Of a stretch of 64,000 bases of DNA, positions 35,899-45,021 are shown one piece after another. Source of the stretch: Azospirillum sp. SYSU D00513 (GTDB taxonomy: Bacteria; Pseudomonadota; Alphaproteobacteria; Azospirillales; Azospirillaceae); the NCBI RefSeq assembly GCF_017356015.1, contig NZ_JAFIQV010000004.1:1-64000 (forward strand), given 5' to 3'. The notes under the pieces were generated by a model that saw nothing but the letters and a program-made list of their open reading frames with translations, did not search any database and had not been told where the DNA came from. Position 1 is the stretch's first letter. Each line of letters opens with the position of its first letter. Position numbers and translations under genes: made by a program.

Positions 35899-37065
35899 TC
35901 AGCGCACGTGCGGGCCGGCCGAGGCGCGGGTCGCGGGGCTGCCGGCGCCGGGCAGGGTTTCGGGCTGGCGCGGGTAGCCGGCCGGCTCGCCCCGCCAGTT
36001 GCGCGCGTTGCGCCGGTAGATCTCCAAGATCCGACCGCGGTAGACGGCGATGTCGAACTGCCGCTCGAACATCTCGCGCGCGCCGAGCCCGAGCCGGCGG
36101 CGCAGCGCCGGGTCCTCGATGACGCGGGCCAGCGCCGCGGCGAGGGCGCAGCGGTCGCCCGGCGGCACGAGAAGGCCGGTCGTCTCGTCCTTGATGGCGT
36201 CGCCCACGCTGCCGACCGGCGTCGCGATGATCGCCAGCCCGTTGGCCATGGCCTCCAGGACCGACATCGGCAGCCCCTCGAACATGGAAGGCTGCACCAG
36301 AACGTCGGCGGCCTGCAGCTCGCGCCGGCAGCCCGTCTGGTCGAGCCAGCCGGTGAAGCGGACGCGGCCGGCGAGCCCCAGCCTTTCGGCCTGGGCGCGG
36401 TAGGTTTCCAGCTCGCCGTCGCCGGCGATGGTCAGCTCCCAGTTCTTGTCCCGGCAGGCCTCCGAGCCGAGCGCGTCGAGCAGCACGTCGATGCCCTTCA
36501 GCTTGATCAGCCGGCCGAGGAACAGAAGCCGCACCGGGCCCTCCTCCTTGCGGACGGGCAGGACCGTGGGGCCGGGAACGGCGTTGTGCAGCACCGTCAC
36601 GCGCCGCGCGTCGGAGCCGAAGCTGTCCACCACCCACTGGCGCCAGTAGTCGCCGAGCACGACGATCTCGTGCGTCATGGCGATCATGCGCCGGATGGCC
36701 CAGCGCGTCACCGGCCCGGCATCCTCGTAATGCTTGGGAAAGCGGCCGCCATGCATGTGCAGGATGACCGGGACCCGGAACAGCGAGGCCATGGCGATCA
36801 GCACGCCCTTGCGCAGGACGCTGCCGTACTCGGCCATGTGGATGTGCAGGAGCTGCGCCTTGCCCGTCAGGAAACAGCCGAACAGGCGCAGCACGGCGGC
36901 CATGAAGTAGAAGGGCATCAAGCGGAATTTGCCGGGACCATAGCTGTCGACGACCTCGAACCGCACCTCCGGGCAGTGCTCCCGCAGGTCGCTGGTGAAG
37001 TTGTCGACGATCCGCCCCATGCCGCCCTTTTCTTCGGTGCCGCCGGGGGAGACGATGTAGATCAT
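35899..37065 (-). CDS. GT4-family glycosyltransferase
   Basis: The 388-aa enzyme has the GT-B layout: an N-terminal acceptor domain (MIYIVSPGGTEEKGGMGRIV, with the Gly-rich GGMG loop) and a C-terminal donor domain with RLLFLGRLIKLKGIDVLL, TIAGDGELETYRA and PSMFEGLPMSVLEAMANGLA (the E-x7-E motif). It would add one sugar to the lipid-linked EPS repeat unit on the cytoplasmic face. The C-terminal ~40 residues are Pro/Arg-rich and extra. A 203-nt gap separates it from the deacetylase gene. Confidence 0.9.
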   Translation of the reverse strand: MIYIVSPGGTEEKGGMGRIVDNFTSDLREHCPEVRFEVVDSYGPGKFRLMPFYFMAAVLRLFGCFLTGKAQLLHIHMAEYGSVLRKGVLIAMASLFRVPVILHMHGGRFPKHYEDAGPVTRWAIRRMIAMTHEIVVLGDYWRQWVVDSFGSDARRVTVLHNAVPGPTVLPVRKEEGPVRLLFLGRLIKLKGIDVLLDALGSEACRDKNWELTIAGDGELETYRAQAERLGLAGRVRFTGWLDQTGCRRELQAADVLVQPSMFEGLPMSVLEAMANGLAIIATPVGSVGDAIKDETTGLLVPPGDRCALAAALARVIEDPALRRRLGLGAREMFERQFDIAVYRGRILEIYRRNARNWRGEPAGYPRQPETLPGAGSPATRASAGPHVR

Positions 37066-37374
37066 GTCAGCTCCTGGTCTTTATCCTTGCAGGGGCGGCG
37101 GTACCGGAGGCCGATGCCGCCGCCCGTCCGTGCATTGGATCTTGAAAGCCGAGGCCGCCTCCGCCCGGAATGGGACGGCACGGCCGCACCAATGGTTTCC
37201 CTAATGTTTTTTTCCGCCTTGAGGCCGTTCGTTCTTGGTCCAGAAGTATGGCAACGAAATCAAGGCGGCAATGATGCGGGCGGATTACGCGAACTTCGGA
37301 GAGGGTTGTGTGTCGAGGAGCGCACATAACGCTTCCGTGTCCGGTCCGCCTCTTTCGTGGTATAGGCTTTTGAC
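37066..37374. other. intergenic, possible promoter
   Basis: Just over 300 nt between two minus-strand glycosyltransferase genes. The part near 37195-37215 holds a T-rich run (taatgttttttt on the plus strand). No gene is visible; it probably carries a promoter for the downstream glycosyltransferase gene. Confidence 0.4.
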
Positions 37375-38604
37375 TTAGCGCGGTTCCATCCGCGTGAAGG
37401 AGGTCTCGGCCGCCGGCGCCGCCGGGGGCATTGTGCCGAGGCCAGCCGATCCCAGCCCCCCGCTTCCCAGCGTGGCGGCTTCGGGAAGGCCGGTCCGCCG
37501 CTCCGGCGTCTGCATCTCCTCGTACAGCGCGTTCAGCGCGTCGGCGTAGGCGCCGATGTCGAACAGCCGCACGAACAGGCGCCGCCCCTCCTCGGACAGC
37601 CGCCGGTACAGATCCGGATCGCCGGCCAGCTCAAGGATGCTGTCGGCAAGCGCCTCGCGCTCGTTCACGGGCACGATCATGGCCGTCTCCGCGTGCTTCA
37701 GCACCTCCGGGATCGAACCCACGGGCGTGGTCACCACGGGCAGCCGGGCGGCGAGCGCCTCCAGGATCACCATGGGCAGCCCCTCGTGGGTGGAGGGCAG
37801 AACCAGCATGTCGTGCGAGCGGAGCATCTCGTGCGCCTGCTCGCGCGACACCCAGCCGTGGAAGCTGCAATCCTCCGCGATGCCGAGGCGCGCGGCCATC
37901 TCGCGGTAGCCGTCCACGTCGCCGCCGCCGCCGAGCGTCAGGCGGAAGCGCACGCCGCGCTGCTTGAGGATCTCGCAGGCGTGCAGGAGCGTGCCGATTC
38001 CCTTGCGCTCGGACAGGTTGGCGAGCACCAGGAGCGACAGGGTGGCGCCCTGCGGCGGCGGCTCGCGCTCCAGCCCGTCAGCCGCGAAGTCGGGCACGGC
38101 GTTGTAGAGGATGCGGATCTTCTGAGGGGCGATCCCGAGTTCCTCCGCCAGGAAGCCGCTCCACTCCTTGCCCAGCACGACGGCCCGGTCGCAGTGGCGG
38201 AACAGCCAGCGGGACATGGCGCGCCCGACGGCGCTCTCCCGGCAATAGTCGATGAAGGTGGCGCCGTGCAGATGGACGACGGTCGGACGGCCGAACAGCT
38301 TCGCGACGAACTGGATCGCGGCCTTGCGGGGCACGCTGGCGCCCTCGGACACGTTGATGTGGACGATCGAGGCGCGGCCGCGGGCCGCCAGCCATCCCAG
38401 GCGGGCCAGGGTCGCGGTGAGGTAGAGGGGCGACATCCAGACGCTCCCCTTGCCCCGGGTGTCGAGCACCACCGTGTCCGGCTTGGCGGCCGAGGCCTCG
38501 AACTGGTCGACGATGTATCCCGTCATGCGGCCGATGCCGCCGCCGCCTTCCAGGGCGCCGGGAGTGGTGAAGACGATGCAGGTCTTTTTATGATTGTTGC
38601 GCAT
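37375..38604 (-). CDS. GT4-family glycosyltransferase
   Basis: The 409-aa enzyme is a second GT-B enzyme of the same type as the gene before it on the map (shared GGxGR start: EGGGGIGRMTGYIVDQF). Donor-domain motifs: LLVLANLSERKGIGTLL, TLGGGGDVDGYREMAARLG, PSTHEGLPMVILEALAARLP. A low-complexity Gly/Ala/Pro C-terminal tail (from about 375) is not part of the family. It probably adds a different sugar of the repeat unit. The next gene upstream starts 12 nt before it. Confidence 0.9.
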   Translation of the reverse strand: MRNNHKKTCIVFTTPGALEGGGGIGRMTGYIVDQFEASAAKPDTVVLDTRGKGSVWMSPLYLTATLARLGWLAARGRASIVHINVSEGASVPRKAAIQFVAKLFGRPTVVHLHGATFIDYCRESAVGRAMSRWLFRHCDRAVVLGKEWSGFLAEELGIAPQKIRILYNAVPDFAADGLEREPPPQGATLSLLVLANLSERKGIGTLLHACEILKQRGVRFRLTLGGGGDVDGYREMAARLGIAEDCSFHGWVSREQAHEMLRSHDMLVLPSTHEGLPMVILEALAARLPVVTTPVGSIPEVLKHAETAMIVPVNEREALADSILELAGDPDLYRRLSEEGRRLFVRLFDIGAYADALNALYEEMQTPERRTGLPEAATLGSGGLGSAGLGTMPPAAPAAETSFTRMEPR

Positions 38605-38616
38605 TGTGCCCCTACC

Positions 38617-39549
38617 TCATGCGGCGCGGGAAGCGGAGAACAAGGCTTGGCGGACACGCCGCCGCAGGCCCACGGGCATCAGGGAGTGCATGGCGAAGGT
38701 GGCGAGCGCCACCGGCGTCGGCGCCCCGTCGCGCAGTGCCGATCCGAGGATGCGCAGACGCGTCGAGGCCGTGCGCGCCGCGGACTCGCCGCCGGTCGCC
38801 TGAAGCAGCAGGCCGGCGTAGGCGCGCGGGGACAGATAGTCGCGCATGGATTCCGCCCATCCCAGCGCCAGGTCGATGCTGTGGCAGGTGGAGAGCGTGA
38901 CCCGGTTGTTCTCGGTGAAATGGACGGCGAGGACGTCCGGCACGGTGATCAGCGCGCAGCCGTCGATCTTGCCGCAGGTGATCAGCCATTCCCAGTCATC
39001 GAAGGGTGACTTCGGGATGGGATGGCGCACCAGAAGTTCCTTCGGCGCCAGCAGCGTGGTCGTCGGGGCGAAGGTCTCGCCCTTGAACAGGCCCTTGCGG
39101 ACGAAGAGATAATCGCCGATGGAGTCCTGGGCCGTCGCCAGGCGGCGCGGCCATTCGAAGGTGCCGCGCGCGGTCGGCACCTGGCTGCGGCAGCTCATGA
39201 TCGGGTAGCGCAGGCCGGCCGGACGGGCCGCCATCTGCGTGGCGATCTTGCCTTCCAGCCACAGGTCGTCGTCGTCCAGGAAGGCGATCCAGTCGCCGGC
39301 GGCGCGGTGGACGCCGATGTTGCGGGCTTCGGCGGCACCCTTGTTCTCGGGCAGTTCGATGACCGTGAGGCGCGGGTCGGACAGGCCGCCCAGCGCGCCG
39401 GCGGTGGCCGGGTCGGGACCGTCGATCACGACGATCACCTCCAGGGCCGCGTAGCTCTGCGCCAGCGCGCTTTCGACCGCCCGCTTGACCAGATCGGGCC
39501 GGTTGCGTGTGGGTATGACTACTGAAACCAGCTCTTGCGAGGACGTCAT
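38617..39549 (-). CDS. GT2-family glycosyltransferase
   Basis: The 310-aa protein has the GT-A fold: VSVVIPTRNRPDLVKRAVES at the start, VIVVIDGPDP, ENKGAAEARNIGVHRAAG and the metal-binding WIAFLDDDDLWLEGKIA. It ends with a short basic helix and no membrane segments. The start at 39549 is preceded by GAAGG; an earlier Met at 39612 would add 21 residues without family features. It is the third sugar-adding enzyme of the locus. Confidence 0.88.
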   Translation of the reverse strand: MTSSQELVSVVIPTRNRPDLVKRAVESALAQSYAALEVIVVIDGPDPATAGALGGLSDPRLTVIELPENKGAAEARNIGVHRAAGDWIAFLDDDDLWLEGKIATQMAARPAGLRYPIMSCRSQVPTARGTFEWPRRLATAQDSIGDYLFVRKGLFKGETFAPTTTLLAPKELLVRHPIPKSPFDDWEWLITCGKIDGCALITVPDVLAVHFTENNRVTLSTCHSIDLALGWAESMRDYLSPRAYAGLLLQATGGESAARTASTRLRILGSALRDGAPTPVALATFAMHSLMPVGLRRRVRQALFSASRAA

Positions 39550-39639
39550 GACAATGCCTTCAATCACAATAGCAGGAAGGGTGGAGTGCCGGCGGGCCGC
39601 CCGGTGGACCACCGGGCGAACCGCCGGGCGCGGGCGCCG

Positions 39640-40959
39640 TCAGCGCAGCGGCGTCCGGGAATGGGGCATTCCGTAGGCCGGCGCGGCCATGGCGGGGTGC
39701 ATGGCCGCGTTCCGGGCGGCGGCGGCCTGCATCGCCTCGATGCGGAGGTTGCGGCGGCGTTGCGCCAGGCGCACGACGCAGATCACGAAGATCGCCCAGT
39801 TGAGCGAATGGCGCTCCAGGAAGAGGCTTTCGGAGATCGACACCAGCAGCATCGCGCAGGCCACGGCGAAGATCCAGGCGGGCTCTGCCCGGTCGGCGCC
39901 GTAGCGGGCGTTGAGGAAGCCCTGGATCAGCATGCGGCCGAGCAGCATGACCATCAGCACCAGCCCAGGCAGGCCGAGGTCGAGCAGGACCTCCATCCAG
40001 GCGTTGTGGGCGGAGTCGATGCCCCAGGACTCGACGAAGCCGCTTCCCGGGCCGAAGGCGCCATGCCAGTAGGCGGCGTAGCCGTAGCCGAGGACGAAGT
40101 TGTCCCGGATCGACATCAGCGTGTGTTCCCACAGCACGGTGCGGCCGGTCAGCGTGACGTCGCGCCCGAGCATGTAGAGCACATCTTCGTAGAAGGCGGC
40201 ACCGCCGGTGATGCCGATCACGGCGACCAGCAGCAGGCCGGCCATCGCCGGGGCGAAGGTGCGGATGTTGCCGCGGACCATGGCGGTGGACAGCAGCGCG
40301 CCGGCGACGACCAGCGAGGTGACGAGGCCGGTGGTGGACCGGCTCATCACGATCAGAAGCAGCGCCATCACCAGCAGCGGGCGGACCACCCACTTCTTGC
40401 CCTCGCGCATCCAGTCGAGCCACAGCAGGCAGAGCACGAGCCAGACCATCATGCGGCCGGTCACGTTCTTCTGGAAGAAGATGCCCTTCCAGGCGCCGAC
40501 ATGCTGTGCGGCGTCCAGCCCGACCTCCGGCATCGCGACGACCGAGGCGTAGGAGATCAGCATCAGCAGCGACAGGCCGGTCGCCAGCATCCGGATGATC
40601 TCCGGGAAGCTGTAGCGCAGGGCCATGTAGAGGCCGAACATGGTCGTGAAGGCGAAGGCCACCGACCGGCGCAGCGTCACGTCGGGGTACAGCGACCACA
40701 GGGTGGACGCGAAGACCATCAGCAGGGTCACCGTGATCCAGCCGTTCGCCATGGGAAGCCGGAAGGCGATCCTGGGCCGCATGCACAGCAGCGCCAGGAT
40801 CAGCACGTAGATGCCCATGAAGAACAGGATGGCGCCGGCGGATTCCTGGTCTTCGGCCGCCGCGCCGCCGCCGGTGAGCAGAACCGGAAGCATCGTGCCG
40901 CCGAACGACATGATGACGATGACCGTGAGGGTCTTTTCCAGGAGTTCGTAAAGTCTCAT
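39640..40959 (-). CDS. O-antigen ligase/Wzy-type polymerase
   Basis: The 439-aa membrane protein has about 10-12 helices and the Wzy_C signature in its large periplasmic loop: LTGRTVLWEHTLMSIRDNF, VLGYGYAAYWHGAFGPGS and IDSAHNAWMEVLLDLGLPG. It should polymerise the undecaprenyl-linked repeat units at the periplasmic face. The ATG at 40959 gives MRLYELLEKTLTVIVIM as the first membrane helix; an upstream extension lacks membrane character. The C-terminal tail is Ala/Met/Pro-rich. Confidence 0.88.
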   Translation of the reverse strand: MRLYELLEKTLTVIVIMSFGGTMLPVLLTGGGAAAEDQESAGAILFFMGIYVLILALLCMRPRIAFRLPMANGWITVTLLMVFASTLWSLYPDVTLRRSVAFAFTTMFGLYMALRYSFPEIIRMLATGLSLLMLISYASVVAMPEVGLDAAQHVGAWKGIFFQKNVTGRMMVWLVLCLLWLDWMREGKKWVVRPLLVMALLLIVMSRSTTGLVTSLVVAGALLSTAMVRGNIRTFAPAMAGLLLVAVIGITGGAAFYEDVLYMLGRDVTLTGRTVLWEHTLMSIRDNFVLGYGYAAYWHGAFGPGSGFVESWGIDSAHNAWMEVLLDLGLPGLVLMVMLLGRMLIQGFLNARYGADRAEPAWIFAVACAMLLVSISESLFLERHSLNWAIFVICVVRLAQRRRNLRIEAMQAAAARNAAMHPAMAAPAYGMPHSRTPLR

Positions 40960-41165
40960 CGTGGCCGCTGCAAAATTGAAGGGCTCGGGGACGGCAAGGC
41001 CGGGGCCTTGCTGCTCAGCACAATGACAATGCGCACGCGAGGCGCGGTAGCGAAGGCGGGCGGTCGCGTTAGACCAAAGGAGGCGGAACGCAGAAGGGGG
41101 TAGGCCGGGCATCCGGACTCCCCCTTTCAGGCAGGCGCGCCTGCCCCCGCATCAGGCGCCGGGTC

Positions 41166-42605
41166 TTATGACCCGTCGCCCTTCAGCACCATCACCGCGG
41201 TCTTGCAGAGGATGAAGAAGTCGAAGAGCAGGCCGCAGTTGCGGACGTAGAAGACGTCCATGGCGACGCGCTCCTGGAAGGTGGTGCGGTGCCGGCCGGA
41301 GACCTGCCAGAAGCCGGTGAGGCCGGGGCGCACGGACCCGATGACCTCGGCGGACTGCCCGACTTCGGGAAGCTCCTTGGGCATGTAGGCACGGGGGCCG
41401 ATCAGGCTCATGTCGCCCATCAGCACGTTCCAGAGCTGCGGCAGCTCGTCGAGCGAGGTCTTGCGCAGGAAGCGGCCGAAGGGGGTGATGCGCGGATCGA
41501 CCGTCAGCTTATGGTAGACCGTGTACTCCTCGCGCGCCTTCGGGTCGGTCTCCAGCAGGTGCTGGAGGTGCTCCTCGGCGTTGATGTGCATGGAGCGGAA
41601 CTTCAGCAGGTCGAAGGTCAGGCTGCCGCCGGCCCAGCGCTTCTGGCGGAAGAACACCGGACCCGGGCTGTCCAGCTTGATGAGGAGCGCGATCCCCAGC
41701 ATCAGCGGTGCGGCCACGACCAGGAGGATGCTGGTCAGCACGATGTCCATGGCGCGGCGGATGCGCAGGTAGCCGGTCGTCGGGCGGGGGCTGACGCGCA
41801 GGGCGAGCGAGCCGTGGAGGTTGTGGAAGCTGGCGTCCATGGCGGTGACGTTGCCCTCGCCCAGCACACAGTAAACCTGCTTGAAGGGAAGCGTCTTGGC
41901 GAAGCCGGCCAGGTCGCTGCGGTGGCGGCCGACGTCGGTGACGATCGCGGCCTGGGCCTGGCGGGCATAGATCGGGGAAGCGGTCAGCAGCTCGGTCGGG
42001 CCGACGACGGGCAGGTTGGCGACGCGGGTCTGCCACAGGCTGTCGTCGTCGTCGAAGAAGCAGACCGGGCGCATGCCGAGCCAGGGAAGGCGCTGCAGCT
42101 TCTCGGCCAGGGCGGCACCCTGCGGGCCGGCGCCGACGATCACCACGGGCATGCGCCACTGGAGGGCGCCGGCCAGAAGCCCGTGCACCACCAGAAGGTC
42201 GGCGGCGTAGGCCGCGGCGAAGCCGAGCATGGCGACCGACAGCGCCTCCACGAAGAAGGACCGGAAGCCGTCCATGACCACGAAGGGCACCGCCAGCACG
42301 GCGCAGCAGAGCAGGGCCGCCTGAAAGGTGCGGCGCGCCCGCTCCATGTGGTCGAAACGTCCGAGCGAATAGACGCCGAACACCGACTTCACGAGCGGGA
42401 CGAGCATCAGGCCGGTGACCAGCGCGCGCCGGCTCGTGTCCTGTTCGATGGAAAGTTCGGTGGGAGAGAAGAACTGGCTGATCGCCCAGCCCAGAAGGGC
42501 AAGCACAATTCCGTCGGACAGGGCCATGAGCAGCCACAGCGGCGGCGTCATCGCCTTCTTCGCCGGGGCGAGATCCATAACGGCTTCCGGTTCCAGTTTG
42601 CTCAT
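41166..42605 (-). CDS. polyprenyl-phosphate sugar phosphotransferase (WbaP/WcaJ-like)
   Basis: This starts the EPS repeat unit by moving a sugar-phosphate to undecaprenyl phosphate. The 479-aa protein has four N-terminal membrane helices (about 22-145), a central Rossmann-like CoA-binding fold ([20 protein letters not shown]), a fifth hydrophobic segment ([20 protein letters not shown]) and the catalytic domain with [51 protein letters not shown] and [17 protein letters not shown] at 42638 is an alternative start behind GGGGCGGG. It precedes the polymerase gene. Confidence 0.92.
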   Translation of the reverse strand: MSKLEPEAVMDLAPAKKAMTPPLWLLMALSDGIVLALLGWAISQFFSPTELSIEQDTSRRALVTGLMLVPLVKSVFGVYSLGRFDHMERARRTFQAALLCCAVLAVPFVVMDGFRSFFVEALSVAMLGFAAAYAADLLVVHGLLAGALQWRMPVVIVGAGPQGAALAEKLQRLPWLGMRPVCFFDDDDSLWQTRVANLPVVGPTELLTASPIYARQAQAAIVTDVGRHRSDLAGFAKTLPFKQVYCVLGEGNVTAMDASFHNLHGSLALRVSPRPTTGYLRIRRAMDIVLTSILLVVAAPLMLGIALLIKLDSPGPVFFRQKRWAGGSLTFDLLKFRSMHINAEEHLQHLLETDPKAREEYTVYHKLTVDPRITPFGRFLRKTSLDELPQLWNVLMGDMSLIGPRAYMPKELPEVGQSAEVIGSVRPGLTGFWQVSGRHRTTFQERVAMDVFYVRNCGLLFDFFILCKTAVMVLKGDGS

Positions 42606-42638
42606 CGTGGGTCCCGTGGGTTTGAAATTGACTGTCAC

Positions 42639-43458
42639 CCGCCCCTTGGGTTGGCTTGAGGCGGCCGTTCATTGCTTTTTACTTTTGACGCCTTTTTTCT
42701 TTCCGTATTTAGTAATGCAAAAGCATACAGGCGTTTTGCGTTGGAAAACGGCGTGTCTTTGTGCTGTCCACGATTTAGGAGGAGGGCCGTGCCTTAACAA
42801 GAAATCAGAAGTGTTCTTCCTACCCCAGGGCGATACCTCCCGGACCCAGGAGGAGGCAGGCGCCGAATGTATTCGAGAGTGACGAAGTGGGTGCCTGCGC
42901 GACCGTATGATCCGCTCTGGAGGGAGGATTGGGCACGGCCCTATCCAGGGGGTAGGTTCAATTAACCGCAAATTGGTGGTAGATGCCGGCCCTGGGCGGC
43001 AAGAGCGGGTGGTTTCCGGTCCCGGCGGCGCCTTGTCCCGGACGGTTTCCCGCGAAGGGCATCCCGAGAAGGAGGTGCCCGGCATTCGGAAGCGGGGTGC
43101 GCGACCATTTCGGGGATGGCCTTCGCTCCAAAGGGCGGTTGCGGCTGCCGTGCGCCGGGAGCACGCTCGGCCGATGATGCCCCGGATCCCGCGCGTGCCG
43201 GTCGCTGGGGGGCCGGTGCGGGGGGCGTGAGCGCCCGGCCGGGCGGAAGCGGCTATGACCGAAGAGCCCGAAGCTCGCCCCAAGGTGAAATTGACACCAG
43301 GCGGGGCCGTTCCGATCATTCGGTGCGACACGAACATTCATCCGCCGGCGGCGCAGACACGCCCGTCCGGCGCGTCTCGACCCGATTATCAGAGCCGGCA
43401 CGGCGGCGGTGGGGCAGGGGTCCCGCGGCGCGCCGACGGCTTTTCGCGGAGTGCCTCA
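42639..43458. other. large divergent intergenic region
   Basis: About 820 nt separate the minus-strand sugar transferase and the plus-strand flippase. The first part (42660-42790) is AT-richer with T and A runs and is the likely promoter zone for the EPS genes. An in-frame extension of the flippase frame up to 43255 has no family features. I see no gene or RNA in it. Confidence 0.45.
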
Positions 43459-44937
43459 ATGGCTTCGGAAGCTGCGACGATCCTGAAACACGGCTGGCTC
43501 TTCATGGTGGCCAACGTGGTCAACCGGGCTGCCGGGCTCCTTCTTCTGCCCCTCTACACGAAGATCCTGACGCCGTCGGAGTTCGGCGTCTACGCGCTCG
43601 TCGTGGTGGTCAGCGACCTGCTCGCCGTCATGCTGATGATCGGGCTGAACAACGCCTTCACGGCCGTCTATTTCGAGCATGCCGAGGAGGAGGGGCGCCG
43701 GCGGGTGGTCAGCACCTGCCTGCTCGCCCTGGCCGGCGCCTCGGCGGCGCTGCTGGCGCTCTGCTACCCCGCCGGCATGGCGGCGAGCTGGGCGATGTTC
43801 GGCAGCACGGAACACACGACGGTGATGGCGCTGGCGCTCGGCACCGTGGCGCTCACCACGCTGTTCGAGCTGACGCTCGCCTATTACCGCGTGCAGAAGC
43901 GGTCGGGTTTGTGCCTGGGCGTCTCGGTCGCCAAGGTCGGCGCGCTGCTCGGCTTCAACCTGCTGTTCCTGTGGGGCCTCGATCTTGGAGTGCCCGGTAT
44001 CTTCCTGGCCAACGCGGCGTCCTTCGCGGCCCTGGCGCTGCTGCTGGTCACCGCCATCCTGCGCGGAACCGGCTTCGGCTTCTCCGGCGCCGTGCTTCGC
44101 CGGGTGGTGACGCTGGGGCTGCCCTACATGCCGCAGTCGCTGCTCGACATCGCCAACAATTTCGTGGCGCGCTGGCTGCTCAACATCCTTCTGTCCACCG
44201 CGGCCGTCGGCATCTTCGCCTTCGGCATGCGGCTGTCCCAGATCCTCTACATGTTCCTGACCGCCTCCTTCCTGCAGATCTGGTCGGTGCGCCGGCTGGA
44301 GTCGCAGCACGAGGCGGTGGACGTCGAGCAGGCGGACTTCGTCTTCCACCTGTTCGTGCTGGTGCTGACGGGAGCGGCGCTGGGGATGGCGCTGACCACG
44401 CCGGAGATCCTCTGGCTGATCGCCTCGGCGGATTACGCGCCGGTGCTGTCCTGCATGCCCTTCCTGGTGCTGGCCTTCGTGCTGCACGGCATCCGCATGA
44501 ACCCGGAGGTCGCCCTGCTGAAGGCGAAGCGGGTCGGGGTGCTGCCCTGGATCTCCGCCGCCAGCCTGGCGGTGGGGACGGGGCTGGCGGTGCTGCTGGT
44601 GTGGCGCTGGGGCCTCGTGGGGGCAGCGGTCGCCAATCTCGGCCGCGAGGTCTTCCAGATCGTGCTGACGGAGGCGGTGCGCCGCCGCCTGGCCGATGAC
44701 GAAATCCCGCTGAGAGTCATGCGCCTCGCCTGGATCCTCCTGCCGGCCGGTCTGGCCTATGCGGTCGGCTGGCACCTGTTCGGCGACAGCGTCGATCCGG
44801 TGGTCACCGCCTACAAGGTGCTGCTGACGCTGGCTTTCCTGCTGGTGTCGCTGTTCGGTCCGGGCATCGGCCCGGCCGGCCGGGCCACGCTGTTCAAGCT
44901 CCTCGGCGGCCGGGGCCGGCGCGTCCAGTCCGCCTGA
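43459..44937 (+). CDS. polysaccharide flippase (Wzx-like)
   Basis: The 492-aa membrane protein has about 14 helices and the MVF/MATE-type polysaccharide exporter start: HGWLFMVANVVNRAAGLLLL, PLYTKILTPSEFGVYALVVV. It should flip the lipid-linked repeat unit across the inner membrane. The ATG at 43459 follows GGAG and precedes MASEAATILK. It is the only EPS gene on the plus strand; all neighbours are on the minus strand, and it is convergent with the GH5 gene. Confidence 0.9.
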   Translation: MASEAATILKHGWLFMVANVVNRAAGLLLLPLYTKILTPSEFGVYALVVVVSDLLAVMLMIGLNNAFTAVYFEHAEEEGRRRVVSTCLLALAGASAALLALCYPAGMAASWAMFGSTEHTTVMALALGTVALTTLFELTLAYYRVQKRSGLCLGVSVAKVGALLGFNLLFLWGLDLGVPGIFLANAASFAALALLLVTAILRGTGFGFSGAVLRRVVTLGLPYMPQSLLDIANNFVARWLLNILLSTAAVGIFAFGMRLSQILYMFLTASFLQIWSVRRLESQHEAVDVEQADFVFHLFVLVLTGAALGMALTTPEILWLIASADYAPVLSCMPFLVLAFVLHGIRMNPEVALLKAKRVGVLPWISAASLAVGTGLAVLLVWRWGLVGAAVANLGREVFQIVLTEAVRRRLADDEIPLRVMRLAWILLPAGLAYAVGWHLFGDSVDPVVTAYKVLLTLAFLLVSLFGPGIGPAGRATLFKLLGGRGRRVQSA

Positions 44938-44960
44938 AGCGGCCGCCCGGACGCATGAAA

Positions 44961-44986
44961 GGGCCGGCAGCGCGAGCTGCCGGCCC
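44961..44986. terminator. bidirectional terminator
   Basis: Perfect 10-bp GC stem gggccggcag (44961-44970) and ctgccggccc (44977-44986), followed by ttcgtctt, between the convergent flippase and GH5 genes. Confidence 0.8.
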
Positions 44987-45021
44987 TTCGTCTTGAACGC
45001 GTTCCGACCGGTCCGGATGCT

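Noticed and set aside
43255-43458. Upstream extension of the flippase frame (68 codons)
   Set aside because: The extra residues are Pro/Arg/Gly-rich without membrane character; the ATG at 43459 has a GGAG site and begins the family-like sequence.
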